This document shows, piece by piece, positions 43,086 through 52,766 of a DNA stretch of 64,000 nt. Position 1 is the stretch's first letter; each line of letters opens with the position of its first letter. The position numbers and the translations under genes were made by a program. Under the pieces are notes generated by a model. That model saw only the letters and a list, made by a program, of their open reading frames with translations. It made no database searches and had not been told where the DNA came from. The stretch comes from Verrucomicrobiota bacterium (lineage in GTDB: Bacteria > Verrucomicrobiota > Verrucomicrobiia > Chthoniobacterales > Terrimicrobiaceae), in contig JAFKMU010000046.1 of assembly GCA_017305195.1 (NCBI GenBank), positions 1 to 64,000 of the forward strand. Reading direction: 5' to 3'.

Positions 43086-46000
43086 TCAGGCCGCAAAGAT
43101 CGCCAGTTCGCGCTGCAATGCCCCCTCGTCGCCCACGGAAAAATCGTCGTCGGCTTCGATTATCACCGGCGGACCGTCCTTGCGAACGAACTCCAGCAAC
43201 AGCGGACGCTTGCCGGGATGCCGCTTAACGGCCTCCAGCACCGAGGCCAGGCTCTCTGCACTCAGTTTTTCATGGGCCAATCGCAGACAGACCGGACGGG
43301 CGGAGGCTTTGGGCTTAAGCGGTTTGAAGGAATTCGCCGTGGCGCGGATGGATTCCTCCCGCCGCGTCAGACGGGCGGAAACCGCCACTACCGTCCCGGA
43401 AACCAGCAGTTCGGCATTCTCGGAATAGGTCTCGTCCCAGGCCGTGAGCTCGACCTGTCCGGTGAAATCCTCCAGCGCGATGATGGCAAAGGGGCGGCCG
43501 TCCTTCTTGGTGAACTTGCGTTCCACCGAGGTAATGAGGCCTGCCAGTTTGAAGGTGGCGGATTCCTCCACCTGAAGGGCATCGGCGATTTTGCTGACCT
43601 TTATGCTGTCGAAGTGACCGGCGTAAGCCTCAAGCGGGTGTCCGGTGATGTAGTAGCCGAGCAGTTCCTTCTCGTGCGCGAGAATCTCATTCTGCGGCCA
43701 TGGCTCCACCTTGCGGACGGAGCCTTTGGATTTCTGGGGCGCGGTATCCATCGCGTCGAAGAGCGACACCTGCCCCGAGGCGCGATCACGCTGCACAGCG
43801 GCAGCGGCAGCCATGGCCTGCTCGATATCCTCGAAAAGCTCGGCACGATGCTTCTTGAAGCCATCGAAGGCGCCGCATTTCACCAGACTTTCCAAAATCT
43901 TGCGATTCACCGTGCGGGAATCGAGTCGCGAGCAAAAATCCTCCAGCGAGGTGAACGGTCCATTTTTCTCACGATCCTCCAGCACCGCCTGCATCGCACC
44001 CGCGCCGACATTCTTGATGGAAGCGAGACCGAATCGAATGGCGCGCTGGTCGCCAAACAGTTCGGGCGTGAAAAACAGGTAGCTGCTGTTCACATCGGGC
44101 GGCAGCACCTTGATTCCCATGCGGGTACATTCCGCGATGACCACGGCGAGTCGGTCGGTGGTCGAGGCATCATGCGTGAGCAGGGCCGCCATGAACTCCA
44201 CCGGGTAGTGCGCCTTGACGTAGGCCGTCTGGTAGGAAACCCATCCGTAGGCGGCGCTATGACTTTTGTTAAAGCCGTATTCCGCAAACTTCGCGATAAA
44301 GTCAAAGATGGCATCAGCCGTTCCCGGCGGGATGTTATTGACCTTTCCGCAGCCCTCGACGAAGCGCACGCGCTCCTTGGCCATCTTTTCCTTGTCCTTC
44401 TTACCCATCGCTCGGCGGAGCAGGTCAGCGTCGCCGAGGGAGTAACCGGCCAGGATGTTCGCCGCCTTCTGCACCTGTTCCTGATAAACGATGATGCCGT
44501 AGGTATCGGCGCAAACCTGGGCCAGAAGAGGATGTGCGTACTCGATTTTGTTCAGGCCCTTCTTACGCGCGATGTAGTCGTCGATGAACTGCATCGGGCC
44601 CGGACGGTAAAGCGCGCCGATGGCGATGATGTCGTCGATCTTGTCGACGTCGAAGCGTTTACAGCAGTTCGTGATGCCGCCGCTTTCCATCTGGAACACA
44701 CCGAGAGTCTCGCCCCGGTTATAGATGTCGAAGGTCTCTTTGTCCTCGGTGGGAATGGCCGCCAGGTCAAAGGTCGGGTTCTTCTCGTGAATCAGCCGCA
44801 CTGCGTGCTGCAGGATGGTCAGCGTCTTGAGGCCGAGAAAGTCCATCTTCAGCATGCCCAGCTCGGTCAGGGCGTTCATCTCATACTGCGAGATGACTTC
44901 ATTGTCCTTGCCCCGGCAGAGAGGGATGTACTCGTCCAGCGGGCGGTCGCCGATCACGACGCCCGCCGCATGAATGCCGGTATTGCGGCAGAGGCCCTCC
45001 AGCACGGACGCGTGATCCCAGAGCTGGCGCGTGGCGGGTTCGGTCTCCAGCGCCGCCTTGAGCTCCGGGCTCTTCTCCGCTGCGGAGGACAAGGTAATAT
45101 TCAGCTCGTTGGGAATCATCTTGGCGAGCCGGTCGGCGTCGCCATAGCTCCAGCCCAGCACCCGGCCCACGTCGCGCACCACGCTCTTCGCTCCGAGAGT
45201 ACCGAAGGTGACGATCTGCGACACGCAACGCTCGCCGTATTTGCGGCGCACGTAGTCGATCACCTCGCCTCGGCGTTCCATGCAAAAGTCCACATCGATA
45301 TCAGGCGGGCTGATACGTTCCGGGTTGAGGAATCGTTCAAAGATCAGTCCATACCGCAGCGGATCGATGTCCGTAATGCGCAGCACGTACGCGATGAGCG
45401 AACCTGCCGCCGAACCACGACCAGGGCCGACGGGAATGCCGTTCTCCTTGCCGTAGTTGATGAAGTCCCAGACGATGAGGAAGTAACTGACAAAGCCCGT
45501 CTTCTCGATGACGCCGAGTTCGTACTCCAGTCGCTTGCGCAACTCCTCGTCCTTCTCGGCCCGTTCATTGCCGTAGCGTTCGCGCAATCCCTGCCAGCAG
45601 AGGTCACGCAAATACTGCTCGCGGGTGATCCCGGCCGGAGGCTCAAAGGCGGGATACTTGGGCTTGCCAAACTCCATCTGAAAGTCGCACAGCCCGGCGA
45701 CCTTCAGCGTGTTGTCGAGGGCCTCGGGAACATCGCCGAAAAGCTGCTCCATTTCCTCGCGGCTCTTGAAATACAGCTCGGCCGCATACCGCATGCGCTT
45801 TTCATCCAGCACCATCGAGCCCGTGCCGATGCAAAGCATCACGTCGTGCGACTCATGGTGCGCGCGGTCGAGGAAGTGCACGTCATTGGCCGCCACGAGA
45901 TCGAGGTTCATTTCCCGCGCAATCTTGATCAGCTCCGGGTTGCAGCGGCGCTGGGCGTCGATGCCGTGGTCGTGAAGCTCGATGAAATACCGCTCCGGGC

Positions 46001-46508
46001 CAAAAATATCGCGATAGAGCCCTGCAATCTCCCGAGCCTTCCCGCCATCACCCGCGAGGATGTGATGATTCACCTCGCCCTTCAGGCATCCGCTCAAGGC
46101 GATGAGGCCAGCCGAGTGCTTGGCCAGCAGTTCCCGGTCGATGCGCGGCTTGTAATAAAAGCCCTCCAGGTGCGCGGCGCTGATGAGTTTGACGAGATTG
46201 CTGTACCCCTCGGCATTTTGCACGAGGAGCGTCAGGTGGTAGGCGGCGTCGCGAGCCGATCCTGCCGCCTTGTCCAGCATGGAACCCGGCGCGACATAGG
46301 CCTCGCACCCGACGATCGGCTTCACTCCGGCCTTCTGCGCGGCCTGGAAAAACTCGACGGTTCCGAACATGTTGCCGTGGTCCGTCATGGCCACGGCGGG
46401 CATGCCGAGGGAAGCCGCTTTTTTGACCAGATCCTTGGTCCGGATCGCACCGTCGAGCAGCGAGTATTCGGTGTGACAATGCAGGTGGACGAACGACTTT
46501 CCGGACAT
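43086..46508 (-). CDS. dnaE: DNA polymerase III alpha subunit
   Basis: DnaE is the main replicative polymerase. The 1140-residue protein starts with a PHP domain (FVHLHCHTEYSLLDGAI), then the polymerase palm with the catalytic PDIDVDF motif and the GPGRGSAAGSLIAY segment, a helix-hairpin-helix (FGLASIKNVGAGAM), and an OB-fold region (about 985-1065; FKLAGLITSVERKFTKKDGR). The length matches the E. coli-type enzyme (about 1160). It lies downstream of ftsH, with a terminator between them. Confidence 0.97.
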   Translation of the reverse strand: MSGKSFVHLHCHTEYSLLDGAIRTKDLVKKAASLGMPAVAMTDHGNMFGTVEFFQAAQKAGVKPIVGCEAYVAPGSMLDKAAGSARDAAYHLTLLVQNAEGYSNLVKLISAAHLEGFYYKPRIDRELLAKHSAGLIALSGCLKGEVNHHILAGDGGKAREIAGLYRDIFGPERYFIELHDHGIDAQRRCNPELIKIAREMNLDLVAANDVHFLDRAHHESHDVMLCIGTGSMVLDEKRMRYAAELYFKSREEMEQLFGDVPEALDNTLKVAGLCDFQMEFGKPKYPAFEPPAGITREQYLRDLCWQGLRERYGNERAEKDEELRKRLEYELGVIEKTGFVSYFLIVWDFINYGKENGIPVGPGRGSAAGSLIAYVLRITDIDPLRYGLIFERFLNPERISPPDIDVDFCMERRGEVIDYVRRKYGERCVSQIVTFGTLGAKSVVRDVGRVLGWSYGDADRLAKMIPNELNITLSSAAEKSPELKAALETEPATRQLWDHASVLEGLCRNTGIHAAGVVIGDRPLDEYIPLCRGKDNEVISQYEMNALTELGMLKMDFLGLKTLTILQHAVRLIHEKNPTFDLAAIPTEDKETFDIYNRGETLGVFQMESGGITNCCKRFDVDKIDDIIAIGALYRPGPMQFIDDYIARKKGLNKIEYAHPLLAQVCADTYGIIVYQEQVQKAANILAGYSLGDADLLRRAMGKKDKEKMAKERVRFVEGCGKVNNIPPGTADAIFDFIAKFAEYGFNKSHSAAYGWVSYQTAYVKAHYPVEFMAALLTHDASTTDRLAVVIAECTRMGIKVLPPDVNSSYLFFTPELFGDQRAIRFGLASIKNVGAGAMQAVLEDREKNGPFTSLEDFCSRLDSRTVNRKILESLVKCGAFDGFKKHRAELFEDIEQAMAAAAAVQRDRASGQVSLFDAMDTAPQKSKGSVRKVEPWPQNEILAHEKELLGYYITGHPLEAYAGHFDSIKVSKIADALQVEESATFKLAGLITSVERKFTKKDGRPFAIIALEDFTGQVELTAWDETYSENAELLVSGTVVAVSARLTRREESIRATANSFKPLKPKASARPVCLRLAHEKLSAESLASVLEAVKRHPGKRPLLLEFVRKDGPPVIIEADDDFSVGDEGALQRELAIFAA

Positions 46509-46555
46509 GCGGACAACCTAGTGGCTGGGGCTGAAACTGGCAAGGTGCCGGACCC

Positions 46556-46603
46556 CAAAAATGAGAAAACCTCCTGCGGGTTCGATTCCCGCAGGAGGTT
46601 TCT
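46556..46603 (-). terminator. Rho-independent terminator after ftsH
   Basis: AAACCTCCTGCGGG pairs with CCCGCAGGAGGTTT (within 46567-46602) in a long, perfect stem. The loop reads TTCGATTC. On the minus strand the stem is followed by a T-rich tract (TTTTCTCATTTTT). The stem and loop look like a tRNA T-arm, but nothing else of a tRNA is present. Confidence 0.85.
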
Positions 46604-46618
46604 GAATTTCTCTTCAGA

Positions 46619-48664
46619 CTAGGCTGGAGCCGGGGCCGGGAAGCCGCCCGGAGGCAGGTCTTCCTGGGTCGGTTCGGTGGTGCCGCCCGGAGTATCGGTC
46701 GGCTCCGGCGGAAGCGGCGGCGGCGCCTTGTACTTCCGCGGCGGGTTCCGCAACTCGCCAAACTCCATGATTTCCTTGATATGGATGCCGTCGAGGGTCT
46801 CGTACTCAAGCAACGCCTTCGCGATGGCCTCGAGACGGTCACGATGCTTGATCAGCAGTTCCTTGGCGCGAGCGTAGGCGTCGTCGCAAAGCTTGCGCAC
46901 CTCGCGGTCAATCTCCTGGGCGGTGGCCTCACTGTAGCCACGCGAGCGGCCAAGGTCGCGACCGAGGAACACGTAGTCATCGTGCTCGCCGTACTCGACC
47001 ATGCCCATCTTCTCGCTCATGCCCCATTCGCAAACCATCTTGCGGGCAATCGCCGTAGCCTGACCGATGTCGCCGCGGGCGCCGCTGGTCACGTCGCCAA
47101 AGACGATCTCCTCGGCCACGCGTCCGCCCATGGTCACGACGAGTTGATCGAGCAGTTCGTTTTTGCGCGTCGTGTATTTGTCTTCCTCAGGCAGCCACAT
47201 GGTGGAGCCGAGCGACGGTCCACGAGGAATGATGGTCACCTTGTGCAGGGGCTCGGTGTGCTCCAAGAGCTCCAGCAAAATCGCATGGCCAGCCTCGTGA
47301 TAGGCGGTATTTTCCTTCTCCTTCTCGGAGAGGGCGAGACTGCGGCGTTCCTTGCCCCAGCGCACCTTGTCACGAGCCTCTTCCATCTCGCTCATGGTGA
47401 TCGCCTTGAGACCCTTGCGGGCGGCGAGGAGTGCGGCTTCGTTGATGACGTTGGCCAGTTCAGCACCGGAGTAGCCGGGCGTACCGCGAGCCACGACGGA
47501 AAGGTCGACATCGGCCGAAATCTTCACCCGACGGGCGTGAACCTTGAGAATCTCTTCACGACCTTTTACGTCCGGAAGGCTAACCGTTACCTGACGATCA
47601 AAGCGACCGGGGCGCAGGAGCGCCGGATCAAGCACGTCGGGGCGGTTCGTCGCGGCGATGATGATCACGCCGTCCTGGGTGTCAAAGCCGTCCATCTCCA
47701 CGAGGAGCTGGTTGAGCGTCTGCTCGCGCTCGTCATGTCCGCCGCCGAGGCCATGGCCACGGTGACGCCCGACCGCGTCGATTTCGTCGATGAAAATCAG
47801 GCACGGGGCGCTCTTCTTGCCCTGCTCAAACATGTCACGGACACGCGAAGCGCCCACGCCGACGAACATCTCCACGAAGTCCGAACCGCTGATCGAGAAG
47901 AATGGCACGTCCGCCTCGCCCGCGATGGCGCGAGCCAGCATCGTCTTGCCGGTGCCCGGAGGGCCGACCATCAGCACTCCCTTCGGGATGCGACCGCCGA
48001 GGCGCTGGAATTTCTTCGGGTCCTTGAGGAAGTCGACGAGCTCGGAAACCTCTTCCTTCGCCTCCTCAACCCCGGCGACGTCCTTGAACGTCACGCGGTT
48101 CTTTTCCTTGGAAAGCATGCGCGCCTTGCTCTTGCCAAAGTTCATCGCGCTACGGCCCGCCATCTTGATCTGCGAGCGGAAGAAGAAATACAGGATGACG
48201 AGGAAGAGCGCGATCGGCAGGAAGCTCAGGATCGCCGAGGCCAGGAGATTCGACTCCGGCTTCACATTATAGGTGAGTCCGGCGGTGTTGAGCGCATCGC
48301 GAATATCCGCGCCATTCATCGGCGCAAACATCGGTGTGCGGAACGGCACCTCGACCTCTTCCCCGGTCGTCGCGGATTTCTGTTTGAAAAATCCGGTGAT
48401 CGTTTCGGTCTTGCGACCTTCCTCGACCACGATCTCGATCGGCTTCTGGTCCGTCGAGACGACCTGCCCATCTTTGATGAGCTGGAGAAATTTGCTCGTC
48501 GTGATGACCTCGGTTTGATTGAAATTGCCGTTGCGGAACAGGAACGCGCCACCGATCAAAGCCAGCGCGATAGCGAAGAGGACGAGGCCTCTCCAGTTCA
48601 GTTGCGGGTCATTCCCGCCGGGCGGACGCTGCTCTCGTTGTGGATTTTTGTTGTCTTCGGCCAT
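46619..48664 (-). CDS. ftsH: ATP-dependent zinc metalloprotease FtsH
   Basis: FtsH degrades membrane and short-lived cytoplasmic proteins. The 681-residue protein has two TM helices (about residues 26-43 and 145-165) flanking a periplasmic domain, an AAA+ module with Walker A GPPGTGKT (K240) and Walker [12 protein letters not shown], and the zinc motif HEAGH (H456, E457, H460). The C-terminus is Pro-rich. Its order upstream of dnaE is unusual in E. coli terms but not functionally telling. Confidence 0.98.
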   Translation of the reverse strand: MAEDNKNPQREQRPPGGNDPQLNWRGLVLFAIALALIGGAFLFRNGNFNQTEVITTSKFLQLIKDGQVVSTDQKPIEIVVEEGRKTETITGFFKQKSATTGEEVEVPFRTPMFAPMNGADIRDALNTAGLTYNVKPESNLLASAILSFLPIALFLVILYFFFRSQIKMAGRSAMNFGKSKARMLSKEKNRVTFKDVAGVEEAKEEVSELVDFLKDPKKFQRLGGRIPKGVLMVGPPGTGKTMLARAIAGEADVPFFSISGSDFVEMFVGVGASRVRDMFEQGKKSAPCLIFIDEIDAVGRHRGHGLGGGHDEREQTLNQLLVEMDGFDTQDGVIIIAATNRPDVLDPALLRPGRFDRQVTVSLPDVKGREEILKVHARRVKISADVDLSVVARGTPGYSGAELANVINEAALLAARKGLKAITMSEMEEARDKVRWGKERRSLALSEKEKENTAYHEAGHAILLELLEHTEPLHKVTIIPRGPSLGSTMWLPEEDKYTTRKNELLDQLVVTMGGRVAEEIVFGDVTSGARGDIGQATAIARKMVCEWGMSEKMGMVEYGEHDDYVFLGRDLGRSRGYSEATAQEIDREVRKLCDDAYARAKELLIKHRDRLEAIAKALLEYETLDGIHIKEIMEFGELRNPPRKYKAPPPLPPEPTDTPGGTTEPTQEDLPPGGFPAPAPA

Positions 48665-48700
48665 CGGTAAACATCATCCCGTACCATACGCTTCTCGCAA

Positions 48701-49450
48701 ATGCAAACGCCGCGCCAGAGTCTTGTCGTTTCAATTCACGATGTGAGCCCGCTCACGCAGGCCGTCGTGCACACCATGCTGGCCGATCTCGCCGACGCGG
48801 GAGTGTCCCGCACCTCACTCCTGGTGGTGCCCGATCACCATAAAAAAGCACCGATTGCCAAGGACCCGTCTTTTTGCCGGGAAATACGCAATCTCGTCTC
48901 CTGTGGCCACGAGGTCGTCCTTCACGGCTACTACCATCTGCGCCCGCCCAGGCAAACAACGTTGATCAAATCCCTCATCACCGAGCACTACACGGCGGGA
49001 GAGGGCGAGTTTTTCGACCTTGCGCGGGAAGAGGCCGCCGAGCGCCTGACCACGGCGAAGAAAGAGTTTTCGGATAACGGCCTGCATCCGGTCGGATTCA
49101 TCGCCCCGGCCTGGCTGCTGGGCTCGGAGGCGGAAACAGCGGTAAAGGACGCCGGATTTCAATACACCACGCGACTCCAGACCTTTAAAGACCTCGCCAA
49201 CGGACGGGAGGATGCCAGCCAGAGCCTCGTCTGGAGCGTACGAGCCGCCTGGCGTCGCGTGATCAGCCTACGCTGGAACGCCTATCTGTTGAACCGTCTG
49301 GGCGGAAACCCGCTCGTACGTATCGGCCTGCATCCGCCGGACTGGTCACACCCGGCGATTCGTAAGCAGGTGCTCAGGATTGTGCGAGCAACGCTTGCCG
49401 CACGCGAGCCGATCACCTATGAGGGTTGGCTCCACCGGGCGCGCGTATGA
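48701..49450 (+). CDS. DUF2334 polysaccharide-deacetylase-like protein
   Basis: The 249-residue protein belongs to the DUF2334 branch of NodB-like deacetylases: VVSIHDVSPLT at the front (metal-binding Asp), GHEVVLHGYYH with the paired histidines, and FIAPAWLLG in the middle. It has no signal peptide. It probably deacetylates a sugar, possibly a lipid-linked intermediate in the cytoplasm. Its stop overlaps the start of the PHP-GT4 fusion (ATGA), so the two likely act in the same pathway. It is divergent from ftsH with a 36-bp gap. Confidence 0.88.
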   Translation: MQTPRQSLVVSIHDVSPLTQAVVHTMLADLADAGVSRTSLLVVPDHHKKAPIAKDPSFCREIRNLVSCGHEVVLHGYYHLRPPRQTTLIKSLITEHYTAGEGEFFDLAREEAAERLTTAKKEFSDNGLHPVGFIAPAWLLGSEAETAVKDAGFQYTTRLQTFKDLANGREDASQSLVWSVRAAWRRVISLRWNAYLLNRLGGNPLVRIGLHPPDWSHPAIRKQVLRIVRATLAAREPITYEGWLHRARV

Positions 49451-51858
49451 ACCAACCGATTTCCAAGGCCGATCTCCATATTCACTCCCGGTTCAGCACC
49501 CGGGCCGCAGACTGGGTGCTCCGCAGGTTCGACTTCCCCGCCAGCTACTCCGACCCTCTCCAAAACTACCAGCGTCTGCGCGATGCGGGGATGCAGTTTG
49601 TCACGCTCACGGATCACAATACGATCGCGGGATGCCTGGAGATCGCCCATCTGCCCGGCGTGATCTTTGGCGAGGAGGTCACGGTTCATTTTCCCGACGA
49701 GGAGTGCCGGGTTCATATTCTTGTCTGGGGACTGACCGAGACGCAGCATCGGGAAATCCAGTCTTTGCGGGAGAATATCTTCGAATTTCAGAAGTATCTC
49801 GCCTCCGCCAATCTCGCTCACGCCGTCGCCCACCCCTTCCAGAGCCCCAACGACAAGCTCACCCCCCTCCACTTTCAGAAGCTCATCCTGCTTTTCCGTC
49901 ACTTTGAGGGCATCAATGGCCGCTACCTTGCACGCTGGAGCGAGGCCGCCCAGTTCAGCCTCAATGCGCTCACTCCGCGAACGATCGAAACCTTTGTCGC
50001 GCGTACGGGGATCGAGCCCACTCACGAGGAGCCCTGGAAGAAAGTTTTTGTCGGAGGTTCCGACGATCACGGCGGAGTCTATCCCGCCCGCGCCTGGACC
50101 GAGACGCCTCGCTGTGAGACGACGGCGGAATTTCTCAGACACATCCGCGACGGACAATGCGCCCCCTCCGGCGAAGGCGGCACCCCCCTTTCCCTCGCTC
50201 ACGGCACGTACAATACGGCATATCAGTTCCTGAAGGCCAAGTTTGCCCTCAAGCCGGGCGACCCGGCGGCGGGCCTGATCGAAAAGGGATTTTCCCGGTT
50301 CATGGAGGGCAAAGACCCGACCGAGTTTACCCTCGCGGAAAAAATCGGCTTCCTCGCCCAGGGCATTGCCTCGGGGAAGGTTTTTGAACTCGCCATGGCG
50401 GGTAATACGTCGCTCTGGAAAGAGCTCTCCAGCTACTTCTCCAAGCCGGAAGTAAAGGCGGCCATGGCCCGCGAAACAGCCGGCGTGGTCGAGCCGGAGC
50501 GCCGCGCATTCCTCATGGCCAATCTCGTGGCCAATCAGCTCGGCTATCGGTTCTTTACGCAATTCATCGCCCAGCTCTCGGGGGGCAAGTTCATCGAAAG
50601 CATCCAGACAATCAGTCCGCTGGTTCCGATCGCGGGGTTGCTGAGTCCCTATCTCCATGCCTTGCGTCAGCCCCGGCGCGAGATGGTCCGCGAGCTCACC
50701 CGCACGGCGGCGGGGACGGTCCCGCCCTTCCTGCAAAATCGCAAACGGGCGTGGTTCACCGATACGCTGGAAGACGTCAACGGCGTCGCCACCACGATTC
50801 GCAAGATGACCGCCGCAGGCGTAGCATCCGGCTACGATGTCAAGGTGATGACCTGCCGCTCGGAGATCGGCGACCATGGCATCCCGCTTAAAAATTTCAC
50901 GCCTGTCGGGGAATTTGAGCTGCCCGAGTACGAACTCCAGCGCCTCAGCTTCCCGCCCGTCCTGGCGATCCTCGAGTACCTGATCCGCGAGAACTACTCG
51001 GAGCTGATCATCAGCACGCCCGGCCCGCTCGGCCTGGCCGCGCTGCTGGCCGCCAAGACGCTCGGCATCCGCGCCGTCGGCATCTATCACACGGACTTCC
51101 CCCAGTATGTCCGCATCCTCACCGACGACTCCTTCATGGAGACGCTCACGTGGGATTTCATGCACTGGTTCTACAGCCAGCTCGACATCGTGTACGTGAA
51201 CTCCGAGGACTACCGAAAATGCTGGGTCGATCGCGGCATTCCGGCTGAAAAACTGAAAATCCTCCCCCGCGGTCTCGATACGAAGCTCTTCAGCCGGTCG
51301 CGACGCGAGGCCGACTTCTGGCGTTCCCGCGGTCTACGCGATGGCGAGGTCGGCATGCTTTTCGTCGGACGCATCTCCAAGGAAAAGAATCTCGACACGC
51401 TGGTGGCAGCCACCCGCCGTCTGGCCGAGTGGCAGACGCCGGTGCGACCGCTCTTTGTTGGCGAGGGACCGTATCTCGCGGAAATGAAGAAGCTTCTGCC
51501 CGATGCAATCTTCACCGGATATTTGAAGGGTGAAGATCTGGCCCGGGCTTATGCCTCGGCCGACTTCTTCGTTTTCCCGAGCACGACCGACACCTTTGGT
51601 AACGTGGTGATCGAGGCCCAAGCCTGCGGGTTGCCCGTGATCGTCTCCGATGTCGGAGGTCCTCGCGATCTCGTGAGCCATGGCAAGGACGGCTTCGTCA
51701 CCAAGGCCCTCGACTCGATCGAGCTGTCCGAGGCGATTCGCCGACTGAGCGAAGACCCAGGCCTGCGGGAGCGTCTCGGCGCAGCAGCTCGCGCCAAGGT
51801 CGAAAACCGCGACTGGACGGAGGCCTTCCAGAAATTCTGGACGAACTCCCCGGAATAA
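49447..51858 (+). CDS. PHP phosphoesterase - GT4 glycosyltransferase fusion
   Basis: The 803-residue protein has a PHP domain (about residues 1-290) with a full set of metal ligands: KADLHIHSRF, TLTDHNTIAG, GEEVTVHF, AHAVAHPF and GGSDDHGG. A helical middle part (about 290-420) follows, then a GT-B/GT4 glycosyltransferase (about 430-803) with GIYHTDFPQYV, VNSEDYRK, LFVGRISKEKNLDTL and FVFPSTTDTFGNVVIEAQA. It has no signal peptide or TM helix. The fusion suggests one protein that both removes a phosphate and transfers a sugar, perhaps on a lipid or glycan. Substrates are unknown; the coupled DUF2334 deacetylase points to one pathway. Confidence 0.92.
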   Translation: MNQPISKADLHIHSRFSTRAADWVLRRFDFPASYSDPLQNYQRLRDAGMQFVTLTDHNTIAGCLEIAHLPGVIFGEEVTVHFPDEECRVHILVWGLTETQHREIQSLRENIFEFQKYLASANLAHAVAHPFQSPNDKLTPLHFQKLILLFRHFEGINGRYLARWSEAAQFSLNALTPRTIETFVARTGIEPTHEEPWKKVFVGGSDDHGGVYPARAWTETPRCETTAEFLRHIRDGQCAPSGEGGTPLSLAHGTYNTAYQFLKAKFALKPGDPAAGLIEKGFSRFMEGKDPTEFTLAEKIGFLAQGIASGKVFELAMAGNTSLWKELSSYFSKPEVKAAMARETAGVVEPERRAFLMANLVANQLGYRFFTQFIAQLSGGKFIESIQTISPLVPIAGLLSPYLHALRQPRREMVRELTRTAAGTVPPFLQNRKRAWFTDTLEDVNGVATTIRKMTAAGVASGYDVKVMTCRSEIGDHGIPLKNFTPVGEFELPEYELQRLSFPPVLAILEYLIRENYSELIISTPGPLGLAALLAAKTLGIRAVGIYHTDFPQYVRILTDDSFMETLTWDFMHWFYSQLDIVYVNSEDYRKCWVDRGIPAEKLKILPRGLDTKLFSRSRREADFWRSRGLRDGEVGMLFVGRISKEKNLDTLVAATRRLAEWQTPVRPLFVGEGPYLAEMKKLLPDAIFTGYLKGEDLARAYASADFFVFPSTTDTFGNVVIEAQACGLPVIVSDVGGPRDLVSHGKDGFVTKALDSIELSEAIRRLSEDPGLRERLGAAARAKVENRDWTEAFQKFWTNSPE

Positions 51859-51920
51859 ACGGCTCCTCACCGACGCCCCAAAAACTGGACGCTCGGCGCG
51901 GAAATTGCTTACATTGAAGC

Positions 51921-52766
51921 ATGTCCGCAGCAGATCCCGGAATGGCGGCCTCCTCCTTTCCGGCTTTCTTCCGTAAAATCCACGGTCCGGTGGTGCAGCG
52001 CTGGCTCTTTGGAGCCTGGACGATTGGCGTCTTCGCGTTTCTCTACATCCCGATCCTGCTGCTGATCATCTTCTCGTTCAACAACTCGAAGCTGAATATC
52101 AAGTGGGAAGGCTTTACCTGGAAGTGGTACGGCGAGCTGCTTTCCAACGCCCCCATTCTCCACGCCTTCCAGAACAGCCTCATCGTGGCCACGGCCACCA
52201 TGGTAATCTCCACGGCACTGGGAACGATCGGCGCCTGGATGCTTTACCGCTACCGGTTTCCGTTCCAACGCGCCATGGGACTGCTCATTTTTATCCCGAT
52301 GGTGATCCCGGAGGTGCTGATGGGCGTGAGCATGCGGGCGGAATTTGTCCATCTGCTCAAATTGCCACTCGGCCATGTCGCGATGATCATCGCCCATACG
52401 ACGTTCTGCTTTCCGTTTGTCCTCGTCGGCGTGCAGGCCCGGCTTCAGGGCCTCGACCCCTTTCTCGAGGAGGCCGCACAGGATCTTGGCGCCACTCCGG
52501 CGCAGGCTTTCTGGAAAGTCATCGTTCCCTACCTTTTTCCCGCCATCGTTTCCGGTGCGCTGATGTCCTTTACTCTGTCGCTCGACGAATACATCGTCTC
52601 GATCTTTACCACCAACGCGCAATCGCAGACCCTGCCGCTCAAGGTGTACGGCATGGCCAAGGTGGGACTGAACCCGCAGCTCAACGCGCTCAGCACTCTT
52701 TTTGTCATCGGCACGGTCGTGCTGGTGATCGCCAGCGAACTACTAACCCGTAGAAAAAGCACATGA
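51921..52766 (+). CDS. potC: Spermidine/putrescine ABC transporter permease PotC
   Basis: The 281-residue protein has about six TM helices and the binding-protein-dependent permease signature EEAAQDLGATPAQAFWKVIVP. FSFNNSKLNIKWEGFTWKWY near the N-terminus is typical of PotC. It heads a three-gene transporter set and overlaps potD by four bases. The ATPase PotA is absent from the window, so the complex needs a partner encoded elsewhere. Confidence 0.93.
   Translation: MSAADPGMAASSFPAFFRKIHGPVVQRWLFGAWTIGVFAFLYIPILLLIIFSFNNSKLNIKWEGFTWKWYGELLSNAPILHAFQNSLIVATATMVISTALGTIGAWMLYRYRFPFQRAMGLLIFIPMVIPEVLMGVSMRAEFVHLLKLPLGHVAMIIAHTTFCFPFVLVGVQARLQGLDPFLEEAAQDLGATPAQAFWKVIVPYLFPAIVSGALMSFTLSLDEYIVSIFTTNAQSQTLPLKVYGMAKVGLNPQLNALSTLFVIGTVVLVIASELLTRRKST

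Noticed and set aside
46567-46602. tRNA-like T-arm (GCGGGTTCGATTCCCGC)
   Set aside because: There is no acceptor stem, anticodon arm or D-arm around it. The stem is long and followed by T residues on the minus strand, so it is the ftsH terminator.
43218-46622. Open frame of more than 1,100 codons on the plus strand, antisense to dnaE
   Set aside because: It mirrors the dnaE frame, has no recognisable domain, and is explained by the GC-rich codon usage. Similar long antisense frames oppose the hybrid kinase, gcvP, the GH88 operon and ftsH.
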